A stretch of 64,000 bases of DNA from Loxodes magnus (lineage: Eukaryota; Ciliophora; Karyorelictea; Loxodida; Loxodidae). A model generated the notes under the pieces. The model saw only the letters and a program-made list of their open reading frames with translations, was not told the DNA's origin and searched no databases. The stretch covers positions 62,001 to 126,000 of the forward strand of contig CAMPDV010001244.1 of NCBI GenBank assembly GCA_946699065.1, written 5' to 3'. The position numbers were made by a program, and so were the translations under genes. Below, piece after piece: positions 24,490-38,509 of the stretch (position 1 is its first letter; every line of letters begins with the position of its first letter).

Positions 24490-25840
24490 ATACTATTTTA
24501 TCTAGAGCTTGCTTTCAGTCATTTGAAACTTAAATAAAACTAGAGTAAAAATTACAGCTACAAATTATAATCAAGATAATCAAAACTAGTAGAAATTTGA
24601 AGAATAATAAGATATTTTTAGGGTTTAATTACTAAAAGGTGGATAAAATAGTTAGCTCTAGTGATGAAATACTATTATACTGATTTCATACTAATAAATT
24701 TGGCAATGTTAACTTCTAAATTAGCATTGATTCTATAATCTAATGTATTAATTAAATTTTAGTCCGTAAATATGTGATTAAAAGTATTAAATTTACAAAT
24801 AATAAAGAATATATAAAACTAAACTGAAATATAGATAGTATAAAATATTATTTTTAATATTATAACTAATGTAAATAGTAAAAGGAGCTTATTAAATGGA
24901 GATTTAATAAATAAGAACACCTTTTTACTATAAGGAAATAAAAACAAAAATAAAATTAGCTTAGAGGTTTGCTTAGCAGATTTAAAATAAAGAAAAATTT
25001 TATTTGTAATTTCTTCAGTTCAAGAAGGAATAAAAGTATATAAATAGAAGAAGAAATCAATTTAATAAAAATGTTAATGAAATGAAATTATTGATATGAA
25101 TCAATTACTTCATTTTAATTATGCTCATTAAGTTTAAGCATCGTTCTTTTCATCTTCCAAATAATCTCCATTGCTTCTTGTACTTTCTTGCTGTTAATCT
25201 TTAGTCTGTCATTTACAAATATACAATTTTAAAATCTTAATGAGATTCAATATTAACTATTGGTTTTAAAGTGAATATTTTTCGAATATCTCTCAAATAA
25301 ATGTTTGAAATAAGTGTCTCTAACTGAGACTCTATAAAGAATTTGTATTAAATAGTATTAAAAAATAATAAGATTTGAGAATTATAATAAGGGAAGAAAA
25401 TAATAATATATATGTAACTATATAAGAAGTAATTTAAATAATAAAACCTAGCTACAAACTTATGCTTTAATATTATGATTCTTTCAATAAAATATAATTA
25501 TCATATAATAAATCAATATTATAATGCTTTCTAATAGAAAATTAAATATTTATATTAAATTATACTTTTTCAAACTTCTTAGCAATGATAGCTCAAGGCT
25601 GCAAAATATGTTTAAAATATCAACAAAACTAATTAAAAATAACCAAATATTTATTAAAATGCAAATATCATAAATAGTAATATGAATAAAAAAGTAAAGG
25701 AGAGTATTGGAAACTTAATAATAAAATAGTTTTTCTATTTTGATTTATAGAAATCCTTGCTAATTTTTAAATAAACAACTTTAGAAAAGGATTTCTAATT
25801 ATTTCCATTGAAAGTAAACTTATTTTAACCTAATAAACTT
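24490..25840. other. AT-rich spacer
   Basis: Nothing certain was seen; plus-strand frames are open under the altered code but no conserved block was recognised. Confidence 0.35.
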
Positions 25841-25846
25841 TATTTT

Positions 25847-28069
25847 TATTTAATTATAGGAGAAACACTAGAAATCATTAAGAGATATGAAAAAAGGCAA
25901 AATAAGCCTTTAATTTATAAATTAATTAATTGCTTAAATATATTCGTTAATATGTTATAAAATATTATAAAAAGTAAAAAATGTATAATTTTTGCTGATA
26001 AGCAGATAGGAAATAAAAATAGTTGCATTTTATATAGCATAATTTCTTAAAAAGAGAAATATACAGGTATTTTGGCTAGAAAATTTAGGAATTTAAAGGA
26101 AATAATAATTATAATTGTTCTAATATTTATAAAGAATCTGTAAAATTAAAATAATCTCGTTACCATTAATTAGTTTCTTATTGGTAAAAAGAGTTTCTTT
26201 ATAAAAAATGTCAAAAATAATAAAATTTAGTTGATATCTATCTTTAAATTAATTAGTACTATAAAGATCTTTTATTAAGCTAATTTATTTACAAATAATT
26301 AATTATTTATTGAAAAATTCTTACTAAAAATATTAAGAATTCAATAATATTAGAATAGTGAAAACATTTTAAGCTGTTTATTATACAAATTATAACTTAT
26401 AATCCTAAAATTAAAAAATAAGTAATAAGACCAATTAAAGTAAAAAATCTAATCATAAAACATAAAGTCATGCATGATACAACGGAGATCGAAGAATTTA
26501 ATTAAAATGTTTATTGAGGATAGAAGTCTAAATACAATAAAGAAAAAATAACATAAAAAATGTACTGATTCTGTAGAATACTTGGAAATTTCAAAAAATC
26601 TTAAAGGAAATATAAAATTGTTTTTTAAATGAAAGCACAAAATTCTAAAAATTCCTAACCAAGATTTATTGATATCTGAAAGCGAATTATATAGGAAAAA
26701 ATACTAAAAGTAAACAAAGAAGTTCCCTATATCTAATAGGTAAATAATGGATTAAATATAAAATTATTGGGATTTTATATATAGGAATAAATTAAGAAAA
26801 GTAATCTTAAAATAGTCAAGATTCATGATAATGAAAATCCAATAAATTCGAAATCTATATATTTTTAAACACTGAACGCTTTAATTGTGGTGATTTTACA
26901 AAGTGGTACCTCGTTAATTAATTATTATTATTTCATTTATCCTTCGGATAATTAACAATATAGTCAATTCCCAACTGAGATTTAGACTTATATTTTTTGA
27001 TAATGATCCTATGCTTGAAATTGGACCTTGCTTGAATAAAATTAACTTACTAATTCCGTATATTCAGCAAATTTCGTGATTGACTCGAAATTTATTAGTT
27101 TTATATTCAATTTAAATTTTTTTAAATCTAACAATCCCCAATTTTTCATATTACCTGTTAGTATTTAATTTAACTTAATTAACAATCATAATAATTATAT
27201 ATTTTAGATTAAGAAAATTAACAAAAGGTTAATATAGATAATTACTTTAATGCTAAAATATAAAAGCTAATTAGACCAAAAATTAAATAAACGAATACTA
27301 CAAAGAATTAACTTTTTAGTTAAACAAAATATTTTCTAATAAAAAATTAAAAAATAAACTAATTTAATAAATATTAAAATGTGCTATTAATAAACCATAT
27401 TAAAATAGTGGATGCAGTTATTTTAAATCCATAAGGAAAGCCTTACATATTTATTAAAAAATTAATAAACTTTCTAGAAAAAAAATGTAATGTTTTGGTA
27501 AATTTGCTTATGTTTTTATAAAAAGAATAACATTTAATTCATCAAAAATATAATTAAAAAATTAGATTTTTCATGAAAAGTACAAAATAATACTTATATT
27601 GATTAGGAATTGAAAATTAAATAAATAGATAATATTACCTAAGAATCCAGAAAAAATTATAAAAAACAGAACATTTCATAAAAGAAATAATTAATTTACC
27701 AAAATATAAAAAGAAATATAGAGATGCATTCTTCTAATAAACAAAAATTAAGCATTTTTAATTAAATAAATGCATTAAATATTAATATTAAAAGAAACGT
27801 AAATTTCTAAAATTCTGTAGCATTTTAAGAGTAAAAATTAAATTTAGATTATCTAATATAAGAATTCAAGAAACTATTTAGTTATAATAAGCATTAAAAA
27901 ATCGAATGCACCTTTAGCTTAAATTAAGATAAAAATAAAAATAATGATTAAAGTAATAATTATTCTATTTTAGCACTGCTATGCTAAAAAATATATTTCT
28001 GGCAGTATAGCAAAATAAAGTAGTTGAAGATATTATTATTCTTTTAGGTTTAATGAATATTTTTAATTT
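25847..28069. repeat. Tandem duplication, unit 1 (about 2.2 kb)
   Basis: The unit beginning TAATTATAGGAGAAACAC recurs 2223 bases downstream. The two units differ at few sites (for example a T-run near 26625 against 28848). Both are bounded by TTTTATTTA-like sequence. The part at about 26685-26925 is also related to 48165-48420 and may contain a decayed coding segment (shared pattern EKQSQN-x-QDS in one frame). No intact gene was recognised. Confidence 0.9.
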
Positions 28070-30299
28070 TATTTAATTATAGGAGAAACACTAGAAATCA
28101 TTAAGAGATATGAAAAAAGGCAAAATAAGCCTTTAATTTATAAATTAATTAATTGCTTAAATATATTCGTTAATATGTTATAAAATATTATAAAAAGTAA
28201 AAAATGTATAATTTTTGCTGATAAGCAGATAGGAAATAAAAATAGTTGCATTTTATATAGCATAATTTCTTAAAAAGAGAAATATACAGGTATTTTGGCT
28301 AGAAAATTTAGGAATTTAAAGGAAATAATAATTATAATTGTTCTAATATTTATAAAGAATCTGTAAAATTAAAATAATCTCGTTACCATTAATTAGTTTC
28401 TTATTGGTAAAAAGAGTTTCTTTATAAAAAATGTCAAAAATAATAAAATTTAGTTGATATCTATCTTTAAATTAATTAGTACTATAAAGATCTTTTATTA
28501 AGCTAATTTATTTACAAATAATTAATTATTTATTGAAAAATTCTTACTAAAAATATTAAGAATTCAATAATATTAGAATAGTGAAAACATTTTAAGCTGT
28601 TTATTATACAAATTATAACTTATAATCCTAAAATTAAAAAATAAGTAATAAGACCAATTAAAGTAAAAAATCTAATCATAAAACATAAAGTCATGCATGA
28701 TACAACGGAGATCGAAGAATTTAATTAAAATGTTTATTGAGGATAGAAGTCTAAATACAATAAAGAAAAAATAACATAAAAAATGTACTGATTCTGTAGA
28801 ATACTTGGAAATTTCAAAAAATCTTAAAGGAAATATAAAATTTTTTTTTAAATGAAAGCACAAAATTCTGAAAATTCCTAACCAAGATTTATTGATATCT
28901 GAAAGCGAATTATATAGGAAAAAATACTAAAAGTAAACAAAGAAGTTCCCTATATCTAATAGGTAAATAATGGATTAAATATAAAATTATTGGGATTCTA
29001 TCTATAGGAATAAATTAAGAAAAGTAATCTTAAAATAGTCAAGATTCATGATAATGAAAATCCAATAAGTTCGAAATCTATATATTTTTAAACACTGAAC
29101 GCTTTAATTGTGGTGATTTTACAAAGTGGTACCTCGTTAATTAATTATTATTATTTCATTTATCTTTCGGATAATTAACAATATAGTCAAATCCCTACTG
29201 AGATTTAGACTTATATTTTTTGCAAATAATCCTATGCGTGAAATTGAACCTAGCTTGATAAAAATTAACTTACTAATTCCGTATATTTAGCAAATTTCGT
29301 GATTGACTCGAAATTTATTAGTTTTATATTCAATTTAAATTTTTTTTAAATCTAACAATCCCCAATTTTTCATATTACCTGTTAGTATTTAATTTAACTT
29401 AATTAACAATCATAATAATTATATATTTTAGATTAAGAAAATTAACAAAAGGTTAATATAGATAATTACTTTAATGCTAAAATATAAAAGCTAATTAGAC
29501 CAAAAATTAAATAAACGAATACTACAAAGAATTAACTTTTTAGTTAAACAAAATATTTTCTAATAAAAAATTAAAAAATAAACTAATTTAATAAATATTA
29601 AAATGTGCTATTAATAAACCATATTAAAATAGTGGATGCAGTTATTTTAAATCCATAAGGAAAGCCTTACATATTTATTAAAAAATTAATAAACTTTCTA
29701 GAAAAAAATAGAAATTTTTTGGTAAATTTGCTTATGTTTTTATAAAAAGAATAACATTTAATTCATCAAAAATATAATTAAAAAAGTTGGATTTTTCATG
29801 AAAAGTACAAAATAATACTTATATTGATTAGGAATTGAAAATTAAATAAATAGATAATATTACCTAAGAATCCAGAAAATATTATAAAAAACAGAACATT
29901 TCATAAAGAATTAATAAATCCACAAATATAAAAAGAAATATAAAGATGCATTCTTCTAATAAACAAAGATTAAGCATTTTTAATTAAATAAATGCATTAA
30001 ATATTAATATTAAAAGAAACGTAAATTTCTAATATTCTGTAGCATTTTAAGAGTAAAATTTAAATTTAGATTATCTAATATAAAAATTCAAAAAACTATT
30101 TAGTTATAATAAGCATTAAAAAATCGAATGCACTTTTAGCTTAAATTAAGATAAAAATAAAAATAATGATTAAAAATAAATAATTATTCTATTTTAGCAC
30201 TGCTATGTTAAAAAATATATTTCTGGCAGTATAGCAAAATAAAGTAGTTGAAGATATTATTATTCTTTTAGGTTTAATGAATATTTTTAATTTTATTTA
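28070..30299. repeat. Tandem duplication, unit 2 (about 2.2 kb)
   Basis: This is a head-to-tail copy of 25847-28069, ending at ATATTTTTAATTTTATTTA. Differences become a little more frequent toward the end (about 29700-30200), mainly small indels in A/T runs. It contains no recognisable gene. Confidence 0.9.
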
Positions 30300-31125
30300 T
30301 AATATGAAATGATTATAAAGATGAAATAAAATTAGTAAAAGTAAGTATACGAGATATTTAATTATTATATTTACATAATATTATCAGAATTATACTTTAT
30401 AGTAAAACCATATATTATAAGATAAAAAATTGATAAAACTTTAAAAATTTACGTAATAAATAAAAGAATTCCTATAGGTAATATTTTAATTATCTTTCAA
30501 TTTTTATGACTTATATTATTTTCCTTTTATGAGTTTAAAATAATTTTAAAAGAATTAAAAAACCAAAGTTTAGGATTATTTTATGAAACTTAAATTTTAG
30601 AAATAACTCAAAAAAATAGTTTCAGAATTTATTGAAATAATTAAAATTATATTACGATAAAAATTAGCCAACGAAATACGATAATAAAAGACTAAGCTTT
30701 CCCAAAAATAGATTTGACAAATTTTTATTAGTTTGTACTACAGACTCATCACAAAGAATGAACATTTCAAAGTATTATAAAAAATATCATAATTTATAAG
30801 TTATTTAGTTGAATTATGTCAGAAATATAAATTGAAAATTACGATATTAATAATTCTGTTAGCAGACATCATTATTGATAACTTTCAAAAATTTCGATAA
30901 TTTTATCGAGTAAAAGATGGATTTATTAACTTTAAGAATTCCCATGTATAAAAAAATGTAATAGAATACTATAGCTTTAAAAAAGTTCCTATGTATTTAG
31001 TTAAACGTGAATACAACGATACTTCAAATGAGTTAGTAGAAGTCAAAATTTTGCAAAAATAATTGAATTCAAAAAATAAAAAAGAGAATTCACGTTAATT
31101 TATTATTATTATAAAGTTTAATTTA
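30300..31125. other. AT-rich spacer, slight coding signal
   Basis: Around 30820-31060 a plus-strand frame contains ISIILSSKRWIYQLQEFP, which looks protein-like, but no family was recognised and the frame is short. Confidence 0.25.
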
Positions 31126-31190
31126 AATAGGGAGAAGCAATCCTCAAACTGAGACATCTTAATCAATTGAGGTGCTACGTGCTCTATAAC
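31126..31190 (+). mobile_element. Family C element with internal deletion
   Basis: The 5' end of C (AAATAGGGAGAAGCAATCC) is joined, after about 20 bases, to the 3' hairpin half (AATTGAGGTGCTACGTGCTC). About 250 bases of body are missing. Confidence 0.7.
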
Positions 31191-32227
31191 ATAAGATTTT
31201 TTTAGATAAAAAAGAGAAAATTATTGAGCAAAAATTCTCATTTGAAAAGGATTCATCTCAGCCAAATTACAGTTAATAAATTATACTTAAAGAACTAAAA
31301 AATAAGTAAGAGTTAAATATTTAACTTTTAAGATAATGCAAGAGTTCGAAGGAAAATTGCATAATCTTATTTCTAAATCTTAAGAATCAAAAAAATGAAA
31401 ATGGAAATTCATCAAATATGAGAATCGAACAGTTAGAAACAAAGTTTAATTAATTCGCGAAGTTGACGGAAAGCATATTTCTTTTAAATATTATTGTCGA
31501 ATGATTATATTGATGTAAAATCCAAAGATTAACCAGAAAATTCCTTTATGTAGGATAAATCGATTACGATATTTCCGGGAAATTATTCTTACTATAAAAT
31601 ACTGCAAACATTTTAAATGAAAACAAATTAAGAATAGTTTAAATTATTGGCAATTAATTAGTAATTTATATTGCACTCCAAATTAAATGTCATAAAGAAA
31701 GTAAATGTATAGAAGGAGTGAAATTATAAGAGATATAGTATTTGCGCAATAAAGAAGGAATGATAAAATGATAGACCGTAAACTTTACTTAAGCAGGATT
31801 AAAGTAATAAAAAAGGGTTGAATTAACAAAAATAGATATTTTTTAAAGGAAAGCAATTAAGACAAAGAATGGGAATTCAAAATTTGACGAAAAAAGTAAA
31901 CTTAAATTCAGTGATAATTTATATTGGAATCACTATAATTAATTATTATTATATTATAATTAAATAAATGTTCTTAATTTAAAGTCTATTTTATTTATAA
32001 TGTATTAATAAATAATTTTTAGTTTTATGATCTAAAAAGTAATAAAATATGAATTAATAATAATTTTTTATTTAAATTTTAAATTTAAGATATACTAATT
32101 TTTCTTATGTACTATTGGAAACTTATTTTATATTATTAATTTTATTTTAATTTTTTACTATATAATATTCTTAATTTTCAAGAGTAATATCTTTTATCTT
32201 TTTTTGTATTTTATAATTTTATTTTAT
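31191..32227. other. AT-rich spacer
   Basis: No gene or repeat was recognised. Confidence 0.35.
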
Positions 32228-32741
32228 AAATAATAAATAAATAAATTTGATTATAGAGTGCGTAGCACTCTCTTTGGTGCGCAGCTCTTTAAAAAAAATG
32301 TTTCATACTGACAAGAATGTTTGTTACTGATAAAATTATCAGATACTGATAAACCTTGTTCAATACTGGTATAATTATTCAGTACTGATAAAAATGTTTA
32401 ATACTGATATAATTTTAGAATACTCGTAATCTTTAATACTTGCTGGAGGTCCAAGGACATGGCAGGATTGTGTCTCATTGCATCACCAAAGCAGAGGACG
32501 ACATGTGTCAATTATGGGTACTTAAATTCCCCACCTCTGATGAAGCTCGCAATATTATTTCTTTTTCGTTCCAGTATTAAAAATAAACGAAACCAAGTCA
32601 AGCCAACGTCGAAGGTCTAAGAATCTTAGTCTCGAGGTCAAACCAAAGCAGAGGAAGACATAAAGTCGATTATGGGTACTTAACTTCCCCAACCTCTGAT
32701 GAAGATGACCTTGTTGTTCACCTTCGAACAACTATGGCGTT
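32228..32741 (-). mobile_element. Dimeric SINE-like family B, copy 2
   Basis: This is the inverted, near full-length counterpart of 11014-11522. It has the tail (AAATAATAAATAAATAAAT), the hairpin at 32255-32288, the tract of about 20-bp repeats (TACTGATAAAAATG-like) and both monomers with ATTATGGGTACTTAA. The 5' end is near the CGAACAACTATGG block. Confidence 0.85.
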
Positions 32742-33232
32742 TTTATAATAAAAAGCTACTTAAACAAAGTTATGTAAATAGTAAAATATAAACTTATTAA
32801 ATCTTAAATTACCATACATTAAAACTAAATTTTAAAATTATATATAATAGTAAAATAAATCATTAAACTTATTTTTATATCATCTAAAATTAAATAAATA
32901 TCAATATCAAATTTTATTCTTATAATAATAAATTTACTTAAGTAGTAAAAATACTTTCAATAAATATGATTCTTGCATTATAAATTGTTCAATAAAGTAA
33001 TATCATAAAATCCAACATATATAGAAATAATCAACAAATTTAAGGATATAATTTAATAATGTAATAAATAAATTATATAAGCTAGTTGCATTTTCATGAT
33101 TTGACTGTATTGTAACCTTGATATATCTTATAATAGCAATTATGAATAAAAACTGCTGAATATTTAAATGAAAGAAATGAAGTAAGAAATAGAAGATTAT
33201 TTTTCGAATCAGATTAAACATAATAGCAAAAA

Positions 33233-33581
33233 CTAAAAAGCAAAATATTAATTAATTAATTTCAACTATAAGAATTTTCGGATTGGAAACTCCTTTCCGA
33301 TTTCACGACCAGACGCTCTCTTTTTAAAGAATAACGGAAATATCCTGTTGTGCTCCAGACACAGCTGCTAGGGAGCTCCACCACTATGAGCAGCCAGGCT
33401 TAAAGCCCCTACAAGAGCGGATAATCTCAAAGACAACATTCCCTTCAGAAAATGGCTCGGACTAGGGATTTTCTCAGCGACAGGAAAGGAACTTGTTCCT
33501 AGCTATAAAACCAGAAAATGTGGTCAAGAAGGCCAATATCAACTCACACAATCTTTTCATTTATCTAAAAAGCAAAATATT
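33233..33581 (-). mobile_element. SINE-like family D, copy 2, with target-site duplication
   Basis: The element occupies 33250-33564. It is bracketed by a perfect 17-bp direct repeat, CTAAAAAGCAAAATATT, at 33233-33249 and 33565-33581. The tail side is TTAATTAATTAAT-like. The 6-bp-stem hairpin near the 3' end is disturbed by one change. The clean duplication defines both ends of family D. Confidence 0.9.
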
Positions 33582-33929
33582 TTGTGGATTTTTATATATC
33601 TTTTGATTTGCTTAAATAGAAATAATAAAGATGTCAATTATGTTGCTTGTAAATTAAAATATCACAACCTACTTTCTGATTTTTATTTATTTTGAGGAAT
33701 TAATTAATCTAGTCAAAAAGAATAAAACATTTATTAAAAGGATAAAATTTATCAAATTTTATGTTTAAATTCTCATAATGGCATATTATATTACTATGAA
33801 ACATATATATTATTATTTATTTTAAGGTAATATGCAAAGAAAGTAAATTAAATATAATTTAATATGTTGTACTTATAATAAATCAATTTATTTAATTATA
33901 TTAGATAAATTAATTAATTAAAAAATCAA

Positions 33930-34252
33930 TAAATTGGGTTATAGAGCGTGTAGCACTCTAGAAGGTGCGCAACCTTTAAATTAATTTTATTTATTGTTAA
34001 TAAAAAATTTTCATTAAAAGCTTCCTCCAGTGTCACTCCCTTGGAAATTCTGTTTTTTAATAGGGCATGGTCGGAGATATGCCCTAAGAGATCTAATTGT
34101 CTGCTGTCTTTCATCAACCGTTACTCAATGCCTCCAGTTCTTTCCTACTTGGCTCCTGCCAAGCTTCTTGATCAGTTCTTCGCTCTTGAAGTATTTCCTA
34201 GTACTTTAATTTAAGTTAAAATTAGTTGGAGGATCTCTCCTCCCTATTTAAA
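33930..34252 (-). mobile_element. SINE-like family C, copy 3
   Basis: In reverse orientation the 5' end is AAATAGGGAGGAGAGATCC, with a small GGAGG/CCTCC hairpin. The body blocks GAAAGACAGCAGA and AGATCTCTTAGGGC match C. The 3' hairpin at 33943-33975 is present with altered loop. A short standard-code ORF inside is incidental. Confidence 0.8.
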
Positions 34253-34358
34253 ATAACTATTAGATATATAAAATTGATAATTTAAAAATGTGAAATAAGA
34301 TGTATTTTCTATTTTATAATTATGGAAACTAACAGTCATTTTATTAAATATATATAAA

Positions 34359-34764
34359 ATGGATGTCGGCCGCGTCAACCAAAATAGTAGGTAATCTGGT
34401 GCAGTGTATACTGCATTGCGAGTAATCTTGCATTAGATGTCACCACGAGGAAGGGTGGATAAGCTTTGTTGAGACGTACCTAACTTACCCCGAGGGTTCT
34501 CTCTAACAGTATGAAAGTTTGACTGACGGGCCTTCTAATTATCGACTTAATAACTATCTATTACTTGGACCTTATTCAAGAAGACTGAAGAATTTGATTC
34601 AAGATTTTAGAATAATTTTTAATAAGAAGATTATCCATTTGGAGAAGCTGACATAACTCATCGGACATCTAGAATTTAACAAGAATCATGAGAACATTTT
34701 TTAATATTAAATATTAATATTGAAAGAGCTGCGCGCTCTATAATTATTTTTATTTATTTATTAT
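34359..34764 (+). mobile_element. SINE-like family A, copy 3
   Basis: This closely matches 2719-3142. The terminal hairpin is collapsed: AGAGCTGCGCGCTCT at 34724-34738 lacks the loop and half of each arm, though the TTTATTTATTTATT tail follows normally. Confidence 0.85.
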
Positions 34765-36003
34765 TGATTTAACTGTATTTATATAGTAAAGATAGATATA
34801 ATGTAATATAATATAATTAAATAATGTGATATAAATATATTATTCAATATTAATTGTTTAAATAGTTAGTAATTTTTATAATTATACTATAATAATATAA
34901 TTTAACTAAATATTCTTTCAATTATTTTAGTTTAGTTAAATTTATGAATATTTATTGTATTAACATTTCCTAATATTTAATTTATTTTATTTCTAAATAT
35001 ATTAATTATTAATATTTAGCATCAGCATAATATTCTTATTTTTATATATTTATACAACTTTCTAAGCTTTTAACTTTAATTACTATTTATATAGAAACTA
35101 TTTTCCTAGCTATAAACATTATAGTTTATCTACATTTTTATCTTTTAGATATATTTTTTAAATGCTTAATATTTAAGCTTTATATTTTATGCGCATTTTT
35201 TCAATTATATTTTTACTTTTCTCGAAGGAATTAAACTCTTTATAATTTTTTAAGGAAGGAGTAAAGTTTGAATGTAAATGAATCAGTTTCATTATAATAT
35301 TTTACTAGTAAAATAAGAAAAATATAAATAATACAAAATGCTAATTAAATAAAAGGATATCGAGTAGTTAGTCTCAAATCAAGCGAATCTTGCTTTTAAG
35401 TTGATAAAATTATATTTTATTTTAAATTAACTCTCCTTTAGTTAAATCGTTATAACCATAATATGAAAGAAATTTATAGTATAAATTAATAAAGGTTTTA
35501 TTTCTCAGATTTGAATCACAATTTTCTGCTTGGTTTTAAGGTGATTTAACAATTTTCTATATTAATATACATGTCTCATTACCCTTGGAGATAGAAAAAT
35601 CCTTTTCGTATTCCTTCTAATATAAGTTTACATTTTTGTTAAAACATTGCAGGATTTAAAATTTTGCTTTTATACGTCTAATATTTTAACTTAATTAAGC
35701 TTTACAAATTAGTTTCTAGGTAATCAGTTTGTATGTTAATTAAAAATATTTTAAAATAAATATATTTTAATTTATTAAAAGGATGAATGGCTTTTAATAA
35801 GTTGATTATTTAATAATTTTATTAGTGATAGAATATGCTAAATTTTAATTAATCTTATTAATAGAAATTTAAAATTATTTTATCTTTTACTTAATTATTG
35901 AGACTAAATAAAGAATACTCTATGTATCTTTATTAGATTAGGCATCTAATTATTTACCTTAGTTTATCAAATCAATTTATAGCATTCTAACATTATTTTT
36001 ATG
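34765..36003. other. AT-rich spacer
   Basis: No feature was recognised until the conserved block upstream of the F-box copy at 36065. Confidence 0.4.
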
Positions 36004-36064
36004 CTAATGATATTAAAACGAATCATTTATGCTTATAAACCACTAAAAATCTAATTATTATAAA

Positions 36065-37505
36065 ATGAAACGGTAGAGGTAGGAAAATCCTAACATTCAA
36101 GAAGAGCTATATGGAAATTAAGAATTCCAAGATTATAACATAGAGAAAAGATAAAAAACATCTAGTACACATATAAATTGTTTGCCAATCTATATTATAG
36201 AAAACATATTTTCATACTTAAAGCTTAGAGAAGTATGCAAAGTTGATTTGGTTTAAAGAAAATGATAAAATGTTAAAATTAATTATTTTGAAATAAATGA
36301 TAATTTCATGTTTTATTTAGTTAAGAGATAATTGTAAGTGGAAGGAAGTCAAAGGGTCGAAGAAAATACTATAGCTTAATTTTTTCAAAGTGTAAAATTA
36401 ACTTTCAATAAAATAGTTAGACATAATCCTTCGATTCTGAATATTAGCTTAATAAAAACAGGATAGATATAATAAGATCGAAAAGAAAATGAAATAATTC
36501 AAAACTAAATAAAAGAAGCATTATCTTATTTAATTGAAATACTCTAAAAAGAAAATAATAAAAGAAAATAATAGTATAATACTTATGGGAAATAAATAGC
36601 CAAACTTACTTTAAAAGGTGCTTGTTGAAATAACTACATTGGATAGATTCTACAAACTTGCACTTACTTATAATATTTAAAATTAGATAATTGTGATATC
36701 GAAGAAATAAATTTAAAAGACTTATAACAATTATAAAATCTAATTTACTTCTCATTAGATTGAAATTATAAAAAGGAAATTATAGGAAATATTCTAAAAT
36801 TTAATAATCAATGATCTATCCAAAGTATTTCTTTCTTTTAGAGCAATATTGCTAATGTTAAATTTTTAATAGACTACTTAACTTTGAAAGGACAGTATCT
36901 TTAGAAGTTAAAACTTAGTGTTTATAAATTAAGTTAAGAATAACTTATTCAGTTATTAGAGAAATGTAATAATCTAAATAAACTGTAAATTGATACTGCT
37001 CTATAAGATAATTATCGCTGATTGAAATATATAGGACAAAATTTTAAAAATCTTAGAAGTTTGTCGTTCGATTTTATTAGATGCGAAAACTAGCACTTTA
37101 TAGAATTTTTTTAATCAAACATTTCTAAAATAAGAAAGCTAAAGTTTAAATAATGTAATAAAATTGATTTATAAGTAATTTAAATTTTACTATAAACTCA
37201 AAAGCATCTAGAATCACTTATTCTAGACTCATGTAAAGAAATAAATGAAGATTGCTTAGTATAAATTTTTAAAAATAATAGAAGCTTAAAATAGTTAAAG
37301 ATACTTTTTTTAAAATTTAAAAAAGAGTAATTAAGTTTAAAAGATAATGAAGGTAATTATTATAAATTTTGAAATCATTTGAAACTGTTTCAAATTTTTT
37401 GCTGCGATTTTAAAAATGAGTCAAATGCAATAGAAATGAAAGTTCAAATAGAAGAGCTAAAAAATAAGTTTCCCTTACTAAAAGTCAAAGCAGATTAAGA
37501 TTTTT
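36065..37505 (+). pseudogene. F-box/LRR-like protein, copy 2 (decayed)
   Basis: It is a direct repeat of 17490-18935 including about 60 bases upstream of the ATG. It has the same start (MKRQRQENPNIQEE), F-box core IYIIENIFSYLKLREVCK and TGA at the F-box Trp site. The LRR part reads CTYLQYLKLDNCDIEEINL in another frame. Further TGA codons at non-Trp sites (for example SLD-TGA-N, where copies 1 and 3 have Ser) and frameshifts point to decay. It lies about 1 kb upstream of the zinc-knuckle gene at 38510. Confidence 0.7.
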
Positions 37506-37509
37506 TACA

Positions 37510-38505
37510 TTAATAAACTTAAATAGATTTTAATTTAATGTCTAATTTTTCTTAATTATATGATAAATCAGTTTATATAAATTAAATCTAATCAAAACTA
37601 TAAAAAATATCATCTAAAATTACTAAAAATTAGAGACTTAAGAATCTTTAATGCTATTGATTTAGTTTATTAATTACTTGAGTATAAATATTTAGACAAT
37701 ATTCTGTAGAAAATACCTCTACTAGCGTTTTAAATAAATTGAGGTAAGATGAGTAATCAATTTTAAGAAATAATTAATAATTAGTCTCATGTATTGAAAA
37801 CTAATAAATTTAAAAATATATTTAATTAGAATATGAATAGTCAATTTTGCTTAAAGATATCTTATATTTAATCTAATCTTAAAGTTACCTAAAAAATACA
37901 ATAATAGCTTAGATAAAATATTTGAATTTAGTTATAGCTATCAGTTATTATAACTTTTTTATGTATAAATTTACAATTTTTCATTAATTTTACTTCACAA
38001 TATTTACTCTAATTTTAGGAGATAAAGTAATTTATCTAAGATTTTTATACTTCAATTCTTGCATTTGATATTAAACAATAAATATATATTTATATAATGA
38101 TGATTAAATAAAATAGATATTTAAATAAATTTTAAAAAGAAATTAAAAATTTCTAAATTATAATCCATATGTATAATTTATCGTCTTATAATATATGAGT
38201 TTATACAGAAATAACTATAAATGTATAAGTAATAATTGAGAGATATTGAATAAAATAATTTTTTGCTTTAATTAAATTTTTTTTAAAATTATATTTATCA
38301 TAATTCCTTTTTGAATTTTTTTGCAGAAAACTAAATTTTTTTAATGGATTTTCAGTTATAAAAATTTAAGCCTAATATATACCCATTCAAACAAGTAGTT
38401 CTTTTTAAAGTTTAACTAGGAAAACTAACTTTGACTTAAGATTCTATATACTAATACAGAATTATATTAAAATTTAGAAAAAACTTTATTTTATTAAATT
38501 ACATA
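37510..38505. other. AT-rich spacer
   Basis: Nothing recognisable was found between the F-box copy and the zinc-knuckle gene. Confidence 0.35.
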
Positions 38506-38509
38506 TAAA

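Noticed and set aside
26449..28863. Identical 63-codon minus-strand ORFs in the tandem units
   Set aside because: They are repeated only because the DNA is duplicated; composition is that of chance openness.
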